Assembly: GCA_018240435.1 (NCBI GenBank)
Contig: JAFEFT010000046.1
Location: 3,092-40,016 of the forward strand
Length of the DNA stretch: 36,925 nt
From: Pseudomonadota bacterium
Lineage (GTDB): Bacteria > Pseudomonadota > Gammaproteobacteria > Xanthomonadales > Xanthomonadaceae
Direction: 5' to 3'
Numbering within the stretch: position 1 is the stretch's first letter; every line of letters starts with the position of its first letter. The position numbers and the translations under genes are program-made. Below, one piece after another: positions 36,306 to 36,925 of the stretch. Below the pieces are notes generated by a model. That model was given only the letters and a program-made list of their open reading frames with translations, was not told the DNA's origin and did not search any database.

Positions 36306-36362
36306 GAAAGGGGCCAGAGTGAATATCCGATTGAATCGGTAATTTTCTCTGGCCCCTTTTTT
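36306..36362. repeat. CCAGAGTGAAT palindrome, copy D
   Basis: Best-preserved copy: outer arms AAAGGGGCCAGAG / CTCTGGCCCCTTT, inner hairpin CCGATTGAATCGG. The right arm ends in a T run, so it could also act as a terminator. It directly abuts the transposase-tail fragment starting at 36365. Confidence 0.8.
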
Positions 36363-36364
36363 GC

Positions 36365-36505
36365 ACCATCCAGCGCCACCGAGTCACCCTCGACCACAAC
36401 CAGCACATCTCGGGCGTGTCCTCCATCAACTCCGACCAAGCCGCCGTGTTGTCCGCACTGGGAGCGAAAAAACCCACAGCCAACGAACAACTGACCCTCT
36501 TGTAA
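36365..36505 (+). pseudogene. C-terminal fragment of a transposase-like gene
   Basis: An open frame without a start encodes TIQRHRVTLDHNQHISGVSS, then INSDQAAVLSALGAKKPTAN and EQLTLL before a TAA stop. The pattern (strand-rich, then ...DQAAVLSALGAKKP) resembles the end of IS4/IS1634-type transposases; the family is not certain. The 5' part is missing and replaced by palindrome copy D. The rest of 36,230-36,550 shows nothing. Confidence 0.45.
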
Positions 36506-36550
36506 TGGAGCGTTTTGAAAGTCGCCACAGACAAATCAATGGCTTACGCT

Positions 36551-36751
36551 TCAAACTGTCGAACTCGGGTTGCCTTGCTCTTCGCGCAACTGCTCGGCGG
36601 GGATGCGCACCGGCTTGCCGTCGCGCACCAGCACGATCGCCGTGTTGGTTTGCCGCGCAATCCGTCGGGCGTCTTCCGCCGCGCGCCGCAGGGCAACGAG
36701 CGATGCGCGCAAATCGGGATTCCTGGCTTTGGAAAGTTCCTGTTGCGTCAT
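36551..36751 (-). CDS. Small protein coupled to a zeta-toxin-like gene
   Basis: A 66-residue mostly helical protein: MTQQELSKARNPDLRASLVA, then ALRRAAEDARRIARQTNTAI and VLVRDGKPVRIPAEQLREEQ. Its ATG overlaps the stop of the zeta-like gene (ATGA), so the two are translated together. The late strand with VRDGKPVRIPAEQLR recalls small antitoxin or accessory proteins, but no family is recognised. A role as antitoxin is inferred only from the pairing. Confidence 0.75.
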   Translation of the reverse strand: MTQQELSKARNPDLRASLVALRRAAEDARRIARQTNTAIVLVRDGKPVRIPAEQLREEQGNPSSTV

Positions 36752-36925
36752 GTGTTTTCACCCCACTCCAGCATGGCGGGTTCTTCGCCGGTGTTGTCGA
36801 ACAGCGCCCAATCATCCACCGCTTGCTTGTAGCGTTCATGGAAATGGTCCAGACCGGCGGCAAAGCGGCGGCGGATGACATCCTCCGGAAGAAGGCTCCA
36901 GGGCTCCAGGGTCAGGTCTTGCTTT
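36748..36925 (-). CDS. Zeta toxin-like kinase, C-terminal part (continues past the window)
   Basis: The last 58 residues of a gene entering from the right edge: KQDLTLEPWSLLPEDVIRRR, then FAAGLDHFHERYKQAVDDWA and LFDNTGEEPAMLEWGENT. The order PEDVIRRRF, HxRYKxxVDDWALFDN, GEEPxxLEWGE is typical of the C-terminus of zeta toxin-type kinases, which phosphorylate UDP-N-acetylglucosamine or related substrates. The Walker A region is outside the window. The gene is coupled to the small protein at 36551. Confidence 0.8.
   Translation of the reverse strand, partial: KQDLTLEPWSLLPEDVIRRRFAAGLDHFHERYKQAVDDWALFDNTGEEPAMLEWGENT

Overview
The window is GC-rich chromosomal DNA from a gammaproteobacterium. 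Gene content and order (kup/ruvA/ruvC/yebC/aspS, hemA-prfA, TPR-lolB-ispE-tRNA-Gln-prs), codon use, and many short G+C palindromes and heptamer repeats in the intergenic spaces point to the Lysobacterales (Xanthomonas/Lysobacter/Rhodanobacter relatives). This assignment is an inference from gene order and protein sequence, not from a search.

Bases 1-27,770 are ordinary housekeeping chromosome. Reading left to right: two tandem Kup potassium transporters, the RuvA and RuvC Holliday-junction proteins, YebC, and a coupled aspS-acetyltransferase-hydrolase run with an FmdB-type zinc ribbon gene upstream (all minus strand). Then come an ABC-F ATPase, a small conserved protein, a CBS protein, a membrane-linked GT2 glycosyltransferase and MtgA (minus strand). 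Hsp33 and a secreted protein follow on the plus strand. Next is the minus-strand cluster TPR protein-lolB-ispE-tRNA-Gln-prs. A plus-strand cluster hemA-prfA-acetyltransferase-moaB-XRE regulator-ppk2 and a YqhA-type membrane protein close this part. Several of these genes overlap by four bases, suggesting translational coupling.

Repeats are unusually active in the core. A 7-bp repeat family sits at the kup stop, inside the start of ruvC and at the yebC stop. Paired palindromes fill the ruvA-ruvC gap, and one pair is inserted in frame in the ABC-F gene. A 132-133 bp unit rich in hairpins is repeated three times and a bit upstream of tRNA-Gln.

Bases 27,770-36,925 are a worn accessory region. 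It holds the first part of a DUF4011-type gene, the first codons of an HsdR-like gene, an IS21-type transposase remnant, a glyoxalase-family remnant, a frameshifted membrane protein and a transposase tail. Intact genes among the debris are a TetR regulator divergent from a metallo-beta-lactamase-fold hydrolase (with two matching operator-like palindromes between them), a small lipoprotein, an orphan AAA ATPase behind an AT-rich promoter region, and at the right edge the end of a zeta-toxin-like gene coupled to a small protein. Four related palindromes, three of them close copies containing CCAGAGTGAAT, sit at or near the breakpoints. The region reads as a decayed defence/mobility island.
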